Assembly (NCBI GenBank): GCA_963839685.1
Contig: CAWIVS010000016.1
Location: forward strand, 1-64,000
Reading direction: 5' to 3'
Length of the DNA stretch: 64,000 nucleotides
Origin: CADEED01 sp963839685
GTDB lineage: Bacteria > Pseudomonadota > Gammaproteobacteria > Steroidobacterales > Steroidobacteraceae
A program made the translations under genes and the position numbers. How positions within the stretch are numbered: the stretch's first letter is position 1; every line of letters begins with the position of its first letter. Below are positions 8,492 through 18,170 of the stretch, piece after piece. The notes under the pieces were generated by a model. The model had not been told where the DNA came from and made no database searches. It saw nothing but the letters and a program-made list of their open reading frames with translations.

Positions 8492-9142
8492 CTACAAACA
8501 ATCACTTGGCGGTCGCCGATCGCGGACGTCGGACACGCTCGGATGCAGAACACAGAGGAATCCGGCGCGCAGCGTCGCCACGGTCGACGGCGGCGTGAGC
8601 AGGCCGTCGGCGCGCTTCAGAATGCGCGCTGCCGCGTAGCCGGTTTCGCTCCAGCGGAAGGCCTGGCCGCCCGCGATTACGTAGGCATCTCCCGACAACA
8701 CCACCATCGCGCCATCGGGCAGTTCGGCCGGTGTGCCGCGCAGCGGGTGAATGCGCCTCACGCCGTCGCGCAGCCGTTCGGCGTGCAGCCGGGTGTCGAT
8801 CTGCGCGGCGCTCACTCGCGCCAGGCGATGTGCGCGTGCCCACGCGCCTGCGAAGGCCAGCGCCGCCTCGCGGCGGCAGTAGTAGCAGGGCCGATGTCCG
8901 GCAGAAAGCGCGGTGGCCTCGTCCAGGAAGAACAACTCCGTCCAGCTGCGCCGGCTCATGACCTTGCGGCGGACGCCGCGGAAGTCGCAGCGGCAGATGA
9001 TCCATGCCTTGTTAGTCCAGCGCCGCTTGAGCAAGGTGCGCGTCGCCGGATCATGGATGATGCCGCGATTGCCCAGGAACATGCCGCGCTGTTCGATTGC
9101 GACGATATCGCCGAAAGGGGTGACGCGGTTCTGCAGTGGCAT
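8492..9142 (-). CDS. Conserved hypothetical protein with CxC and CYYCR motifs
   Basis: This 216-residue soluble protein starts MPLQNRVTPFG and has no signal peptide. Two cysteine pairs are visible, ICRCDF (about residue 50) and CYYCR (about 87-91). They could together bind a metal, though that is inference. The protein resembles a widespread bacterial family of unknown function that begins with the same QNRVTPFG pattern and carries a MGNRG-like block. No operon partner is apparent: the neighbour upstream is divergent and the EF-hand gene downstream has its own ribosome binding site. The C-terminal 10 residues are probably unstructured. Confidence 0.75.
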   Translation of the reverse strand: MPLQNRVTPFGDIVAIEQRGMFLGNRGIIHDPATRTLLKRRWTNKAWIICRCDFRGVRRKVMSRRSWTELFFLDEATALSAGHRPCYYCRREAALAFAGAWARAHRLARVSAAQIDTRLHAERLRDGVRRIHPLRGTPAELPDGAMVVLSGDAYVIAGGQAFRWSETGYAAARILKRADGLLTPPSTVATLRAGFLCVLHPSVSDVRDRRPPSDCL

Positions 9143-9250
9143 GAAGTCTTTCTCGTGCGTGCCGCGCCAGTCTAGTCAAAGTTTTGCGAACGCAGGCGAT
9201 TGGGGTCATGCTCGTTCTGCGTCAGCAAGAACAGCAAGAACGGAGGGGGA

Positions 9251-10751
9251 ATGGCAGTGAACACCGCAGGCGCCCAACGCGCCGAAAAATCTTGCGCCCT
9301 GGGCCAAGGCGGACTTGCCGGAACCGCCAATGCCGCGTGGCCTCGCCTGGATCGGCGTCTGCGGACCCGGCGTCATCGTGCTCGGCGTGTCGATCGGCAG
9401 CGGGGAATTCCTGCTGGGACCGGCCGTTTTCGTAAAGCACGGACTGTCACTGCTGTGGGTGACGCTGGTCGCGGTGTTCTTTCAGACGGTCTTCAACACC
9501 GAACTCATGCGCTACACGGTCGCCACCGGCGAACCGGTGGTCACCGGATTCATGCGCACGCGCCCGGGAAAGACGTTCTGGGCCTGGTTCTACGCGTTTC
9601 TGTATTTCCTGCAGGTCGGCTGGCCGGCGTGGGCGGCCGCGGCGGCCGGGGCGATCTTTTTCGTGATCTTCGGTCATCTTCCCCAGCTGCCCGGCGACGC
9701 GGACACGTATTACGTCATAGGGGTCGCGACCTTCCTGGCGTGCATCACCGTCCTGCTGCTCGGGAAACGCATCGCACGCACGCTTGAACTGCTCAACTGG
9801 GTGCTCGTGGTCGTGATCATCGGCGGCTTCTTCGTGCTCGGACTCATCTTTGTTCCGGCGGGCACCTGGGGTTCGGCGTTGCTGGGTTTCACCGGTTTCG
9901 ACACGCGTTCGGGCTCGTTCAATTTCATGCCGGAAGGAATGGACTTCGTCCTGTTGGGCGCATTGGTGGCGTATTCGGGCGGCGGCGGCGTGCTCAACAT
10001 CACGCTATCGAACTGGGCGCGCGACAAGGGCTATGGCATGGGCAGCCGTGTCGGACACATCGGCGGCATGGTCGGCGGCGAACGCACCCAGCTCGCCGAT
10101 ACCGGATTCATCTTCGAGCCGGACGCGGCAAACATGAGTCGCTGGCGTGGCTGGTGGCGCATCGTGCGCGTCGATCAGTGGGGCATTTTCTTCGTGGGCG
10201 CGCTGCTCGGCATGATGCTGCCCGCGTTGCTGTACGTGACCTTCGTCATGCCTGGTACGGAAATGAAGGGCCTCGAGATCGCGGCGGTGCTGGCCAGCAA
10301 GATCGGTGCGGCCGCTACGCCCGCCATGGGACTCATCGTGGCCGTGCTGGGCGCCTGGATCCTGTTCAAGACGCAGCTCGACTGTGTCGAAGGCATGACA
10401 CGCTCCGTCACCGACATTCTGTGGACCGGAAGTTCGCGCGTACGCGCGTGGCGTGGCGGCGACGTGCGCGCGGTGTACTACGTGGTGCTGGCCATCGTGG
10501 TGGTCTGGGGAATGATCGCGCTGCGCATCGCGCCGCCGCTGGTGCTGCTGCAGATCGGCGCCAACATCGGCGGCGCGATCTTCGTGATCGCGGCGCTGCA
10601 CCTGCTGTATCTCAACACGCGGCTGCTGCCGCCGGCGCTGCGCCCGCCGCTGTGGCGGAGCGTGACTCTGGTGGGCATGGCGCTGTTCTACAGCTACTTC
10701 ACCTTCCTGGTGGCCCGGTCCCTGATCTCGAAAGCACTACTTGCCACGTAG
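9251..10751 (+). CDS. Nramp-family transporter-like membrane protein
   Basis: This polytopic protein has about 11-12 hydrophobic helices and resembles Nramp (Mn2+/Fe2+, proton-coupled) transporters. Helix 1 carries GPGVIVLGVSIGSGEFLLGP. True Nramps have a metal-ligand DPGN there, so the metal ligands are not conserved and the substrate is unknown. The in-frame region starts at 9315 (TTG) or 9330 (ATG). However, codons upstream of 9315 read APWAKADLPEPP, typical of the family's N-terminus, and a strong ribosome binding site (GGAGGGGGA) precedes the ATG at 9251. Removing one A from the A5 run at 9285-9289 joins the two, so I place the start at 9251 with a frameshift. The gene is convergent with the O-methyltransferase. 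Confidence 0.85.
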
Positions 10752-10760
10752 TGGCGGGTT

Positions 10761-11381
10761 CTAACGCTTGCGGCTGATCTCGATGCCGTTGCCGATATCG
10801 ATGAGGACGGAGTCGAGATCGCCTGCCTGGCGGACGCGCGCGCGATAGGCCTCGGCCTGCGGACGCACCACTTCCGGCAACAACATGTTGTCGGCGGCGA
10901 CGATGGCGCCCGGCGCGAGCTTGGGATGCAGCAGCTCGAAGCAGGGCAGGTACAGATCCTTCCAGACGTCGAGCAGCACGAAGTCGAACGGGCCCGACAG
11001 GGTCTTCAGCGTCTCCAGGCAGTCGCCCTCGTAGAACTCCACGCGCGTCGACAGACCCGCGCGCGTCAGCGCCTGGCGGGCATGTTCGATCTTGAAATCG
11101 CGCAGCTCGAGCGACAGCACCTTGCCGCCGGTGGCACGCGCGGCCGCGGCCAGCCACACGGTGGAATAGCCATAAGACGTGCCGAGCTCGAGGATGCGGC
11201 GCGCCTTTCCGCCGCTCGCAAGTAGATAGAGCAGGATGCCGGCCTCGCGGCCCACCGAGAGCAGCAGGTCGTCGAGATTGGTGCCCGGCGCGCCCGGAGC
11301 GAAGGTGCGGCGTTGTTCTTCTTCGGCGCGCCGCTCGAAGTCGGCGAGCACGCGTTCGATGACAGGGTCGACGAGTGGCAT
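10761..11381 (-). CDS. SAM-dependent O-methyltransferase, family 3 type
   Basis: This 206-residue cytoplasmic enzyme resembles the caffeoyl-CoA/catechol O-methyltransferase group. The SAM motif is ILELGTSYGYST (about residues 65-76). GKVLSLEL follows as motif post-I, and FDFVLLDVWKDLY contains the metal-binding and catalytic Asp region. GAIVAADNML matches the second metal-binding region (DN) of these Mg2+-dependent enzymes. I chose the ATG at 11381 (MPLVDPVIERVL); a longer frame upstream is not conserved-looking. The substrate is unknown. It overlaps nothing and is convergent with the Nramp-like gene. The stretch of about 300 bases upstream, before the sugar dehydrogenase, holds the divergent promoters, but I cannot place them. 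Confidence 0.85.
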   Translation of the reverse strand: MPLVDPVIERVLADFERRAEEEQRRTFAPGAPGTNLDDLLLSVGREAGILLYLLASGGKARRILELGTSYGYSTVWLAAAARATGGKVLSLELRDFKIEHARQALTRAGLSTRVEFYEGDCLETLKTLSGPFDFVLLDVWKDLYLPCFELLHPKLAPGAIVAADNMLLPEVVRPQAEAYRARVRQAGDLDSVLIDIGNGIEISRKR

Positions 11382-11676
11382 AGGGGCGCTCAATAGTGCA
11401 CGGAAGGCACCGTGTTGGCGAGTGTCGCCGGTGGGGTTGCGGGTTTCGTCATCATCGGCAGGTAAGGGTTGGTATCCACGTCGGATGGTTCTGATGCGGG
11501 CCGGGGTTTCATGACGCGTTGAGGCGGAAATTCCACCGCGCCACGCGCCGACGTTGCACTGCCGCGCAATCCCCAGCACTATCCGCGCTCCCGGCCGCCG
11601 GCACCGCGCGCCGCGGCAGATGCGCCGCGGAGCTTGCGCGGCCCGTCATCAACCCATGGATTGCGAGGAACCGGCC

Positions 11677-12913
11677 ATGCGCGCGACGTGTTTGACTCGA
11701 GTAGTTAGTTTGGCGTCGATCCTGTGCGGCGCCGCCGTGGCCGCGGACAACGACGGCCTGACACTGCCGGCGGGATTTTCCGCGACCGTCGTGCAGGAGG
11801 GCCTGGGCGCCGGGCGACACCTGGCGGTGGCCGACAACGGTGACATCTACCTGGCCAGCCGCAACGGCCTGGTCGCGATGCGCGATACCAACGGTGACGG
11901 CAAGGTCGACCAGACCGCACCTTTCGGCGACGTGAAGGGAACCGGCGCGCGCATCTTCGGCAGCTGGCTCTACGTCTCGGACAATGTCGGGATCTACCGT
12001 TACCCGCTGAAGAAGGGGGAGCTCGCGCCTTCGGGTGCGCGCCAGACCGTGGTGTCGGGTTTCCCGATGGAGCGTCAGCACGCGGACAAGACCTTCGCGC
12101 TGGATGACGAAGGGCACGCTGTACGTGAACGTCGGCGCGCCATCGAATTCCTGCCAGCAGAAGGATCGCCAGGAAGGATCCCTGGGCCAGTCACCGTGTC
12201 CGATCCTCGAGAAATACGGCGGCATCTGGGTGTTCGATGGCAACAAGCTCGACCAGACGCCGGCCAACGGCCGCCGCTACGCCACCGGCATGCGTAACGC
12301 CGTCGCGGTCCAGTGGAATGCCTCGCAGGGCGCGCTGTACTCCGTGATCCATGGCCGCGATTCCATCGACACCCTGTTCCCCACGCTCTACAACGCTGAG
12401 GACAACGCGACGCGCCAGGCCGAGGAATTCCACAAGGTCGTCGATGGTGGCAACTACGGGTGGCCGTACACCTTCTTTGACACCAGGCTGGGCAAGCGTG
12501 TGGTGGCGCCCGAATACGGTGGCGACGCAAAGAAAGAGCCGGAAGCCGGCAAGTATCCCGAGCCGCTGGTGGCGTTTCCCGCGCACTGGGCTCCCAACGA
12601 CCTGCTGTTCTACTCGGGCAAGAATTTTCCGCAGCTATACCAGGGCGGCGCCTTCATCGCGTTCCATGGCAGCTGGAATCGCGCTCCCGAACCGCAGGCG
12701 GGCTACAAGGTCGTGTTCCAGCCGATGAAGGACGGCAAACCCAGCGGCGCCTATGAAGTCTTTGCCGACGGCTTCGCCGGCGAGATGGCGGACAACAATC
12801 CGCGCAATGCGAAGTACCGACCGGTCGGCCTCGCGGTGGGTCCGGACGGTTCGCTGTATGTGTCCGACTCGCAGAAGGGGCGCATCTGGAAGATCTCGTA
12901 CCAGGCAAAATGA
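11677..12913 (+). CDS. Secreted PQQ-type sugar/sorbosone dehydrogenase
   Basis: This periplasmic beta-propeller dehydrogenase of the soluble glucose dehydrogenase/sorbosone dehydrogenase family would oxidise sugars with PQQ. It has a signal peptide (MRATCLTRVVSLASIL, cleavage after AAVA), propeller repeats with DTNGDGKVDQ, and the family signature GMRNAVAVQWN followed by NYGWPY. A frameshift at the GGG of 12112-12114 splits it; dropping one G restores DDEGTLYVNVGAPSNSC. I chose the ATG at 11677, with AGGAA 8 bases upstream, over the ATG at 11656. The stop overlaps the start of a cytochrome c (ATGA at 12910-12913), so sugar-derived electrons very likely go to that cytochrome. No PQQ synthesis genes are nearby. 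Confidence 0.88.
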
Positions 12914-13326
12914 AACGCGCCGCGAGTTTCGCGCTGCACGGCACGGCCTTGCTGGCCGCGGTCTGCGCCATGGCGGCGGAACCATCGCCGCCGGATGCTC
13001 GCCCGCCGGGTCAGCGGTTGTACGGCAGGCACTGCCTGTCCTGTCACCAGGCGGACGGCGGCGGCGTGCCCAACCTGCAACCGCCGATCGCGGGCGGCAA
13101 CTGGGTCAAGGGTGACCCGCAGGCGCTCGCGTTGTTCGTGATGACCGGTGGCTTCGATTCGGCCTCGCGCAAGGACGCCGCCGTCGACAATGTCATGCCC
13201 GAGTTCCGTCAGCTCAGCGATGAGGATCTCGCCGAAATCCTCAGCTACATCCGCGCGAAATTCGGCGGCGGCGCTTCTGCCGTCACGGCAGCCGAAGTCG
13301 CCGCCGCACGCGCCACCCTGAAATAA
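12910..13326 (+). CDS. Periplasmic class I cytochrome c
   Basis: This 138-residue secreted mono-haem cytochrome has a signal peptide (about 1-22) and the haem site CLSCH (about residues 42-46). A methionine in VMPEF (about 97-100) is the probable sixth ligand. It is translationally coupled to the sugar dehydrogenase through an ATGA overlap, so it is the likely electron acceptor of that enzyme. The TAA stop (13324-13326) lies in the left arm of a 25-base inverted repeat that also supplies the stop of the convergent gene. Confidence 0.9.
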   Translation: MKRAASFALHGTALLAAVCAMAAEPSPPDARPPGQRLYGRHCLSCHQADGGGVPNLQPPIAGGNWVKGDPQALALFVMTGGFDSASRKDAAVDNVMPEFRQLSDEDLAEILSYIRAKFGGGASAVTAAEVAAARATLK

Positions 13327-13455
13327 ATAGGGACATTCCTATTTTCCAGAAAGACTGGGAGCGGTGAGTAACGGAGACAATGGCGCCATGACCGAGCGCA
13401 GCTTCGGCAGGTCCGTCCACGCTTGCCAGAAAAATAGGAATGTCCCCATTTATTT
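13321..13455. repeat. REPIN-like inverted repeat between convergent genes
   Basis: The arms at 13321-13345 and 13431-13455 are 25 bases long and match with one mismatch. Their core is GGGACATTCCTATTTT. Each arm also contains AAATAA, which gives the last Lys codon and TAA stop of the gene on that side, the cytochrome c (plus) and the methyltransferase (minus). The 85-base centre has no gene. The same GGGGACATTCCTRTTTTCC end occurs at 22342-22360. Confidence 0.8.
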
Positions 13456-14196
13456 CACGCGATACAGGTGCACGTAGCGGTCGGTCTTTCCTTTGACCGC
13501 GGCGTCGTAGACCCCTTTGTCGAACTGGTCCTTGGGATTGCGCAGGCCGTCGTAAGACTTCTCGAACACGAAACCATGCGAGGTGATGCTGTTCTTCGCC
13601 CAGTCCTCGTTGAGGCGATGCAGTTTTCCGGCTGCTTCCCGGCCCGTGCCCGCGGCCGCATTGTGATCGATGATCAGTAGTTTGCCGCCGGGCTTGAGCA
13701 TGCGGTGGATGGATTCGAGGAAGCCATCGGTATTGATCTCCGGCCAGCCTTCCTTTTCATCGATCCAGTAGGCGTCGTGGTAGGCCATCACGATGACCAC
13801 GAGGTCGACGCTCTTCGGAGCGATGTTCATGTAGCTGGCTTCGACGATCCGCCGCTCGACATTGCCGAGCCTGCCCTCGGTGTAGCGGGCCTTGATGCCG
13901 TCCTTGGAGTAGGTGGCATAAGGAATGTTGTTGATGGCGAGTACCTTGCCGCTGGGGCCCACGACCCCGGCTAACAACTCGCTGTAATAGCCGCCAGCCG
14001 CGAAGATGTCGGCGACCACCATGCCGGGTTTCACACCGGCAAACGCCATGACCTCGGCGGGTTTATCGCGCTTGTCACGCTCGCGGTCGGCCGCGGTGCG
14101 TTCCGGGCTGGCGATCGACTTTTCGATGGGTGTGGTATCCGCGGCGCCGGCGGTGATGGCGACCAGCAGAAGGCAGCTCAGCAGCGTGTTCTTCAT
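13450..14196 (-). CDS. Secreted predicted methyltransferase (COG4798-like)
   Basis: This 248-residue protein has a Sec signal peptide (MKNTLLSCLLLVAITAGA) followed by a Rossmann methyltransferase fold. The glycine motif is unusual (VADIFAAGGYYSE instead of DxGxGxG). The later strands VDLVVIVMAYHD and LKPGGKLLIIDH are as in the COG4798 predicted methyltransferases. The length is normal for that family. A periplasmic location is odd for an enzyme expected to use SAM, so the substrate or even the reaction may differ. A strong AAGGAG precedes the ATG at 14196. The stop lies inside the inverted repeat at 13431-13455. A diverged paralog with a lipobox lies at 59489-60352. Confidence 0.82.
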   Translation of the reverse strand: MKNTLLSCLLLVAITAGAADTTPIEKSIASPERTAADRERDKRDKPAEVMAFAGVKPGMVVADIFAAGGYYSELLAGVVGPSGKVLAINNIPYATYSKDGIKARYTEGRLGNVERRIVEASYMNIAPKSVDLVVIVMAYHDAYWIDEKEGWPEINTDGFLESIHRMLKPGGKLLIIDHNAAAGTGREAAGKLHRLNEDWAKNSITSHGFVFEKSYDGLRNPKDQFDKGVYDAAVKGKTDRYVHLYRVK

Positions 14197-14307
14197 TGGA
14201 TTCTCCTTTTCGGCGATTATGCGAAGGCGGCACGGCGGCCGGAACCACGTCCATCGCGCCAGTTACTCACCTTGGCGAACCTGAGACCAACCCATTGGGG
14301 GCCCACC

Positions 14308-14997
14308 ATGCGTAACTCACTCATTCCTGCGTTTGTAATCCTGCTCGCGGCCAGCTGGACCGCTTTCGGGGCCGGAAGCGGCAGCATGTCATCGGGTGGC
14401 GGCGCCGGAACGCGCTACGACTCACCGGCCACACCCGAAGAAACCGCGCGCCTGGCGTACAACGCCGGGGTACGAGGCGTCGAGAAAGGCGACGAGCTGA
14501 GCGCTGATGCAGCGCGGCAGACGGACGCCAGGAAGCAGCAGAAGGCGCTCGACAAGGCGAAGAAAGCCTATGCCGGCGCGTTGAAAAAATTCACACGCGC
14601 CACCGAACTCAACCCGGTGATGTACGAAGCCTGGAATTACCTCGGCTACGCGCATCGCAAACTGGGTGATTACCAGGCCGCGCTCACCGCCTACGATCGC
14701 ACCCTGAATCTCAAGCCCGGTTACCCGGAGGCGATCGAGTATCGCGGACATGCCTACCTCGGACTCAACCGGCTCGAGGATGCGAAGCAGGCGTATCTCG
14801 CGCTGTTCGCCGACAATCGCAAATTAGCCTCGCAGTTGCTTGCGGGCATGCAGGCCTGGGTGGGTGAGCATCGCGGCAATCCGTCCGGAGTCGACGGCAG
14901 CTCGCTCGAGGCCTTTGCCTCCTGGGTGAGCGAGCGCAGCGCCATTGCCAGCCAGACTGCAGGGCTCACCCGCGAGGGTTCCAGCGCGGGCTGGTAG
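14308..14997 (+). CDS. Secreted TPR-repeat protein
   Basis: This 229-residue protein has an N-terminal signal peptide (about residues 1-22, ending SWTAFGA). It then has a helical region with tetratricopeptide repeats, clearest in ATELNPVMYEAWNYLGYAHRK (about residues 105-125) and the next unit TLNLKPGYPEAIEYRGHAYL. It is probably a periplasmic scaffold. The gene precedes a MauG-like di-haem protein by only a few bases in the same direction, so the two may be one operon. I chose the ATG at 14308 because the signal peptide starts there. I do not recognise a specific function. Confidence 0.8.
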   Translation: MRNSLIPAFVILLAASWTAFGAGSGSMSSGGGAGTRYDSPATPEETARLAYNAGVRGVEKGDELSADAARQTDARKQQKALDKAKKAYAGALKKFTRATELNPVMYEAWNYLGYAHRKLGDYQAALTAYDRTLNLKPGYPEAIEYRGHAYLGLNRLEDAKQAYLALFADNRKLASQLLAGMQAWVGEHRGNPSGVDGSSLEAFASWVSERSAIASQTAGLTREGSSAGW

Positions 14998-15005
14998 CGC
15001 GCCGG

Positions 15006-16013
15006 GTGATTGAAACCGTGCGCCGCGCGGGCACATCGATGCGCCTCACCGCCATGCTCATCGGCATGGCGGCGATGTCGCTGTCGTTGTCGCTTGGGGC
15101 CGCGGCGGGTGAATACCGCTGGCGACTGCCGCGTGGCTTCCCGCAGCCCGCGGTGCCTGCTGAAAATCCCATGAGTGATGCCAAGGTGGCGCTGGGCGCA
15201 CGGCTATTCGCCGATCGGCGCCTGTCCGTCGATGGCAGCTATTCCTGCCAGAGCTGCCATGTGCCGGAACGCGCCTTCACCGACGGGCGGGGGCGCTCAC
15301 GCGGCGTCACCGGCGCCGAACTCGCGCTCAATGCGCCGACGCTGCTGAACGCCGCCTACAACGCTTCACTGGGCTGGAACGATGTCGGGATATTCACGCT
15401 CGAGCAGCAGATGCGCGGCCCGTTGTTCAACCAGCACCCGCCGGAGCTCGGGCTTGCGGGGCGCGAAAGCCTGGTCGAATCCGAATTCGCGGCCGACCCG
15501 GAGCTGGCGCCGCTGTTCATGGCGGCCTTTCCCGGCGAAGCGCGGGCGGTTTCGATGGACAACGTGATTCGCGCCATCGCCGCCTACGAACGCACCTTGC
15601 TTGCCGGGAATTCCGCGTTCGACCGCTATGTCTTCGCCGGCGACCACGAGGCGCTGGATGCGCGGCAGAAGCGCGGCATGCAACTGTTCTTTGGCAACGC
15701 CGGCTGCTCGGGCTGCCACGGCGGCATCAACTTCGCGGGACCGTGGGTGGATCGGGATCACCCGCGGGCCGCGCCGATCTTCGCCGACACCGGCACCGGC
15801 AAGAACGTGCGTGTGCCCACCTTGCGCAATCTGCCGGCCAGTGCGCCGTTCATGCACGATGGCCGTTTCGCGACCCTCGACGCGGTGCTCGATCACTACG
15901 AGCGACTCGCGGCCGATCCCGCCGCGGACGCGCGCCTGCGGCGCGCGCCACTAACTACCGAGGAACGCGCGGAGCTCGCGAGTTTCCTGCAGGCGCTGGC
16001 CGATTCGCGCTGA
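15006..16013 (+). CDS. Di-haem cytochrome c peroxidase/MauG-family protein
   Basis: This 335-residue secreted protein carries two c-type haem sites, CQSCH (near nt 15250) and CSGCH (near 15706). FMHDGRF near 15850 and NAPTLLNAAYN are typical of the MauG/cytochrome c peroxidase family. These proteins reduce H2O2 or make protein modifications in the periplasm. The annotated GTG at 15006 is 8 bases after the TPR gene. An ATG at 15039 (MRLTAMLIGMAAM) also gives a good signal peptide and may be the real start. Close spacing suggests an operon with the TPR protein. Whether it is a peroxidase or a MauG-like maturase cannot be decided here. Confidence 0.88.
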   Translation: MIETVRRAGTSMRLTAMLIGMAAMSLSLSLGAAAGEYRWRLPRGFPQPAVPAENPMSDAKVALGARLFADRRLSVDGSYSCQSCHVPERAFTDGRGRSRGVTGAELALNAPTLLNAAYNASLGWNDVGIFTLEQQMRGPLFNQHPPELGLAGRESLVESEFAADPELAPLFMAAFPGEARAVSMDNVIRAIAAYERTLLAGNSAFDRYVFAGDHEALDARQKRGMQLFFGNAGCSGCHGGINFAGPWVDRDHPRAAPIFADTGTGKNVRVPTLRNLPASAPFMHDGRFATLDAVLDHYERLAADPAADARLRRAPLTTEERAELASFLQALADSR

Positions 16014-16051
16014 CAACAAGACCGCGAAGCGGCGTATGCTTGCGCGCCTGC

Positions 16052-16610
16052 ATGTCCGCCGCGCCCCGATCCTCTCGTCATTCCCTGTCGCCGCATCCGG
16101 CCACGCGCCAGACCTCCGTCAGGGAACTGGTGGTGGACCTGGGTCATCAAGACGACCGCCTGCTGCTGCAATACCGGCTCGCGGCTGATATGCGCGCATT
16201 GCTGGTGCCGGCGCCGGCATCGGCGGCGCGCGCCGATGGCCTGTGGCGGCACACCTGTTTCGAAGCATTCATTGCGCCGTCAGGGTCGAGCGAATACTGG
16301 GAGTACAACTTTTCGCCTTCGGGGGCCTGGGCGGCCTACCACTTCACCGCCTGCCGCACCGGCATGACGCCGCTGGAGCAGGGCGCCGCGCCGGTCATCG
16401 CGGTCGAAGCGGGCGTCGGCGCAATTCGCGCTCACCGCAACGCTGGACCTGGGCTGGCTCGCGCGCTCGCGCACACTCGCCGGGCTACGTCTTGGCCTGG
16501 CGGCCGTCATCGAAGACCGCACGCAGGGACTGTCATACTGGGCGCTCCAGCATGCAGCGGAGAAGCCAGATTTTCATCGAGCCGACAGTTTTGTGGTTGC
16601 GCTCGCGTGA
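16052..16610 (+). CDS. DOMON-like domain protein
   Basis: This protein of about 185 residues matches the single-domain DOMON-like family. It reads LRLQY-like beta strands first, then LWRHTCFEAFI and YWEYNFSPSGAWAAYHF, and ends with SYWALQHAAEKPDFH and a closing DSFVVALA. It has no signal peptide and no known reaction; DOMON folds often bind haem or sugars. A frameshift at the GGG of 16411-16413 splits it; removing one G gives EAASAQFALTATLDLGW. As read without correction the frame runs on to 16633. It lies between the MauG-like gene and the NamZ-like gene, all rightward. Confidence 0.78.
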
Positions 16611-16643
16611 CCTTTGGTACTTTGCGCCCGTGAAGGAACACGC

Positions 16644-17852
16644 GTGATCCAGTTCGGCATCGATCGCCTGTTAGGCGACATCAAGCTGCAGCGCGAGCTC
16701 GAGGGCCGGCGGGTGGCGCTGCTGGCGCATCCGGCTTCCATGACCGCCGGGTTCGAGCACTCACTCGACGCGCTGCGCAACATCCGCGGCCTGGAGATCA
16801 CCGCGGCTTTCGGCCCGCAACACGGGCTGCGCGGCGACAAGCAGGACAACATGGTGGAGTCGTCGGATTTTCGCGATCCGGTGCATGGCATCCCGGTGTT
16901 CAGCCTGTACGGCGAGGTGCGGCGTCCCACCGAGGAAATGCTCGATCACTTCGACGTGCTGCTGGTCGACCTGCAGGACCTCGGCTGCCGCATCTACACC
17001 TTCATCACCACACTTCTATATGTGCTCGAGGCGGCGGCACAGCACGGCAAGACGGTGTGGGTGCTCGACCGGCCCAATCCGGCGGGCCGGCCCATCGAGG
17101 GACTGAAGCTGCGCGAAGGATGGGAGAGTTTCGTCGGCGCCGGCCCGATGCCGATGCGCCACGGGCTCACGCTGGGCGAGCTGGGCATCTGGTTCGTCAG
17201 CCAGTTTCGGCTGGCGGTGGACTACCGCGTGATCCCGATGCGCGGCTGGAAGCCCGATGAGGCGCCCGGCTACGGCTGGCCCCTGGGCGAGCGCAGCTGG
17301 GTGAATCCGAGCCCAAATGCGCCGAACGTCTCGATGGCGCGTGCTTACGCCGGCACGGTGATGCTCGAGGGGACCACACTGTCGGAGGGGCGTGGCACCA
17401 CCCGACCGCTGGAGTTGTTAGGCGCGCCAGACCTGGATCCGCGCTCGCTGCTGACCGCGATGGATCGCATCGTGCCGGCATGGCTGCGCGGCTGCCGCCT
17501 GAGGCCCTGCTGGTTCGAGCCCACGTTCCAGAAACACTCCGGCAAGTTGTGCGCGGGTTTCCAGATCCACATCGACGATGGCGCCTACGGCCATGGCGAA
17601 TTCCGGCCGTGGCGACTGCTCGCGGGCGCATTCAAATGCATACGGCGGCTGCGCGGCGAGTACCCGCTGTGGCGCGACTTCCATTACGAATACGAGAAGA
17701 CCCGGCTCGCCATCGATCTGATCAATGGCAGCGAGTTGTTGCGCGAGTGGGTGGATGATCCGGCGGCGACGCCGGCGGATCTGGACAAGCTGGCGGCCAG
17801 GGACGAGGCCGCCTGGGCGGAAGAGCGCGCCGATATCCTGCTCTATCGCTGA
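16644..17852 (+). CDS. DUF1343 protein, NamZ-like exo-beta-N-acetylmuramidase
   Basis: This 402-residue protein matches the DUF1343/NamZ family, whose characterised member in Bacillus subtilis removes N-acetylmuramic acid from the non-reducing ends of peptidoglycan fragments. Conserved blocks are AHPASMTAGFEHSLD, FGPQHGLRGDKQDNM, LLVDLQDLGCRIYTF, and VLDRPNPAGRP with the active-site region. GTTLSEGRGTTRP lies near residue 260. No signal peptide is visible here, whereas several relatives are secreted, so it may act on recycled fragments in the cytoplasm. I chose the GTG at 16644, which has AAGGA 8 bases upstream. Confidence 0.9.
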   Translation: MIQFGIDRLLGDIKLQRELEGRRVALLAHPASMTAGFEHSLDALRNIRGLEITAAFGPQHGLRGDKQDNMVESSDFRDPVHGIPVFSLYGEVRRPTEEMLDHFDVLLVDLQDLGCRIYTFITTLLYVLEAAAQHGKTVWVLDRPNPAGRPIEGLKLREGWESFVGAGPMPMRHGLTLGELGIWFVSQFRLAVDYRVIPMRGWKPDEAPGYGWPLGERSWVNPSPNAPNVSMARAYAGTVMLEGTTLSEGRGTTRPLELLGAPDLDPRSLLTAMDRIVPAWLRGCRLRPCWFEPTFQKHSGKLCAGFQIHIDDGAYGHGEFRPWRLLAGAFKCIRRLRGEYPLWRDFHYEYEKTRLAIDLINGSELLREWVDDPAATPADLDKLAARDEAAWAEERADILLYR

Positions 17853-17863
17853 GGCGGACGCGC

Positions 17864-17908
17864 TTCGAGTTTCAGGATGGCGTAATCCTGATTCCTGAAA
17901 CCCGAAGC
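17864..17908 (+). terminator. Possible terminator hairpin after the NamZ-like gene
   Basis: Arms CTTCG-GTTTCAGGA (17864-17878) and TCCTGAAAC-CGAAG (17894-17908) pair over 14 positions with one mismatch and a 15-base loop. There is no clear U-tract, so Rho-independent termination is uncertain. Confidence 0.35.
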
Positions 17909-17943
17909 TCAGGCGCCGGCGTTCCTTGCCTTGTGGACCAGAC

Positions 17944-18170
17944 TCATTCCTGCACGCTGGCGTGCGGGGTCTCGTCCACGACTTCGATGGTCACCGTGGG
18001 CACCAGGATGGTGACGCTGGGCGTGACCGAACTGGTGTGTGACTGAACGGGGCAGCGGCCTGGGCATCGACACTGAACAGCATCAGGGCGGTCACGGTGA
18101 GCGCACCGAGGCTGGCAACCACGCGCTCATAGGCGCGGCGCAACATGAAAGCGGAATTCGAACGGGTCAT
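17944..18170 (-). CDS. Small secreted protein, about 75 residues
   Basis: This short gene has an ideal ribosome binding site (AGGAGG, 7 bases before the ATG at 18170). Its signal peptide is long, with a basic start (MTRSNSAFMLRRAYERVV), a hydrophobic core and cleavage near DAQA. As read, the frame changes at the CA repeat (18035-18040). Removing one dinucleotide lets it continue as a Thr/Val-rich beta-like tail (TPSVTILVPTVTIEVVDE) ending at a TGA at 17944-17946. Without correction it stops at 17991. I do not recognise a family. It is divergent from nothing close and is followed by the hairpin at 17864-17908. Confidence 0.6.
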
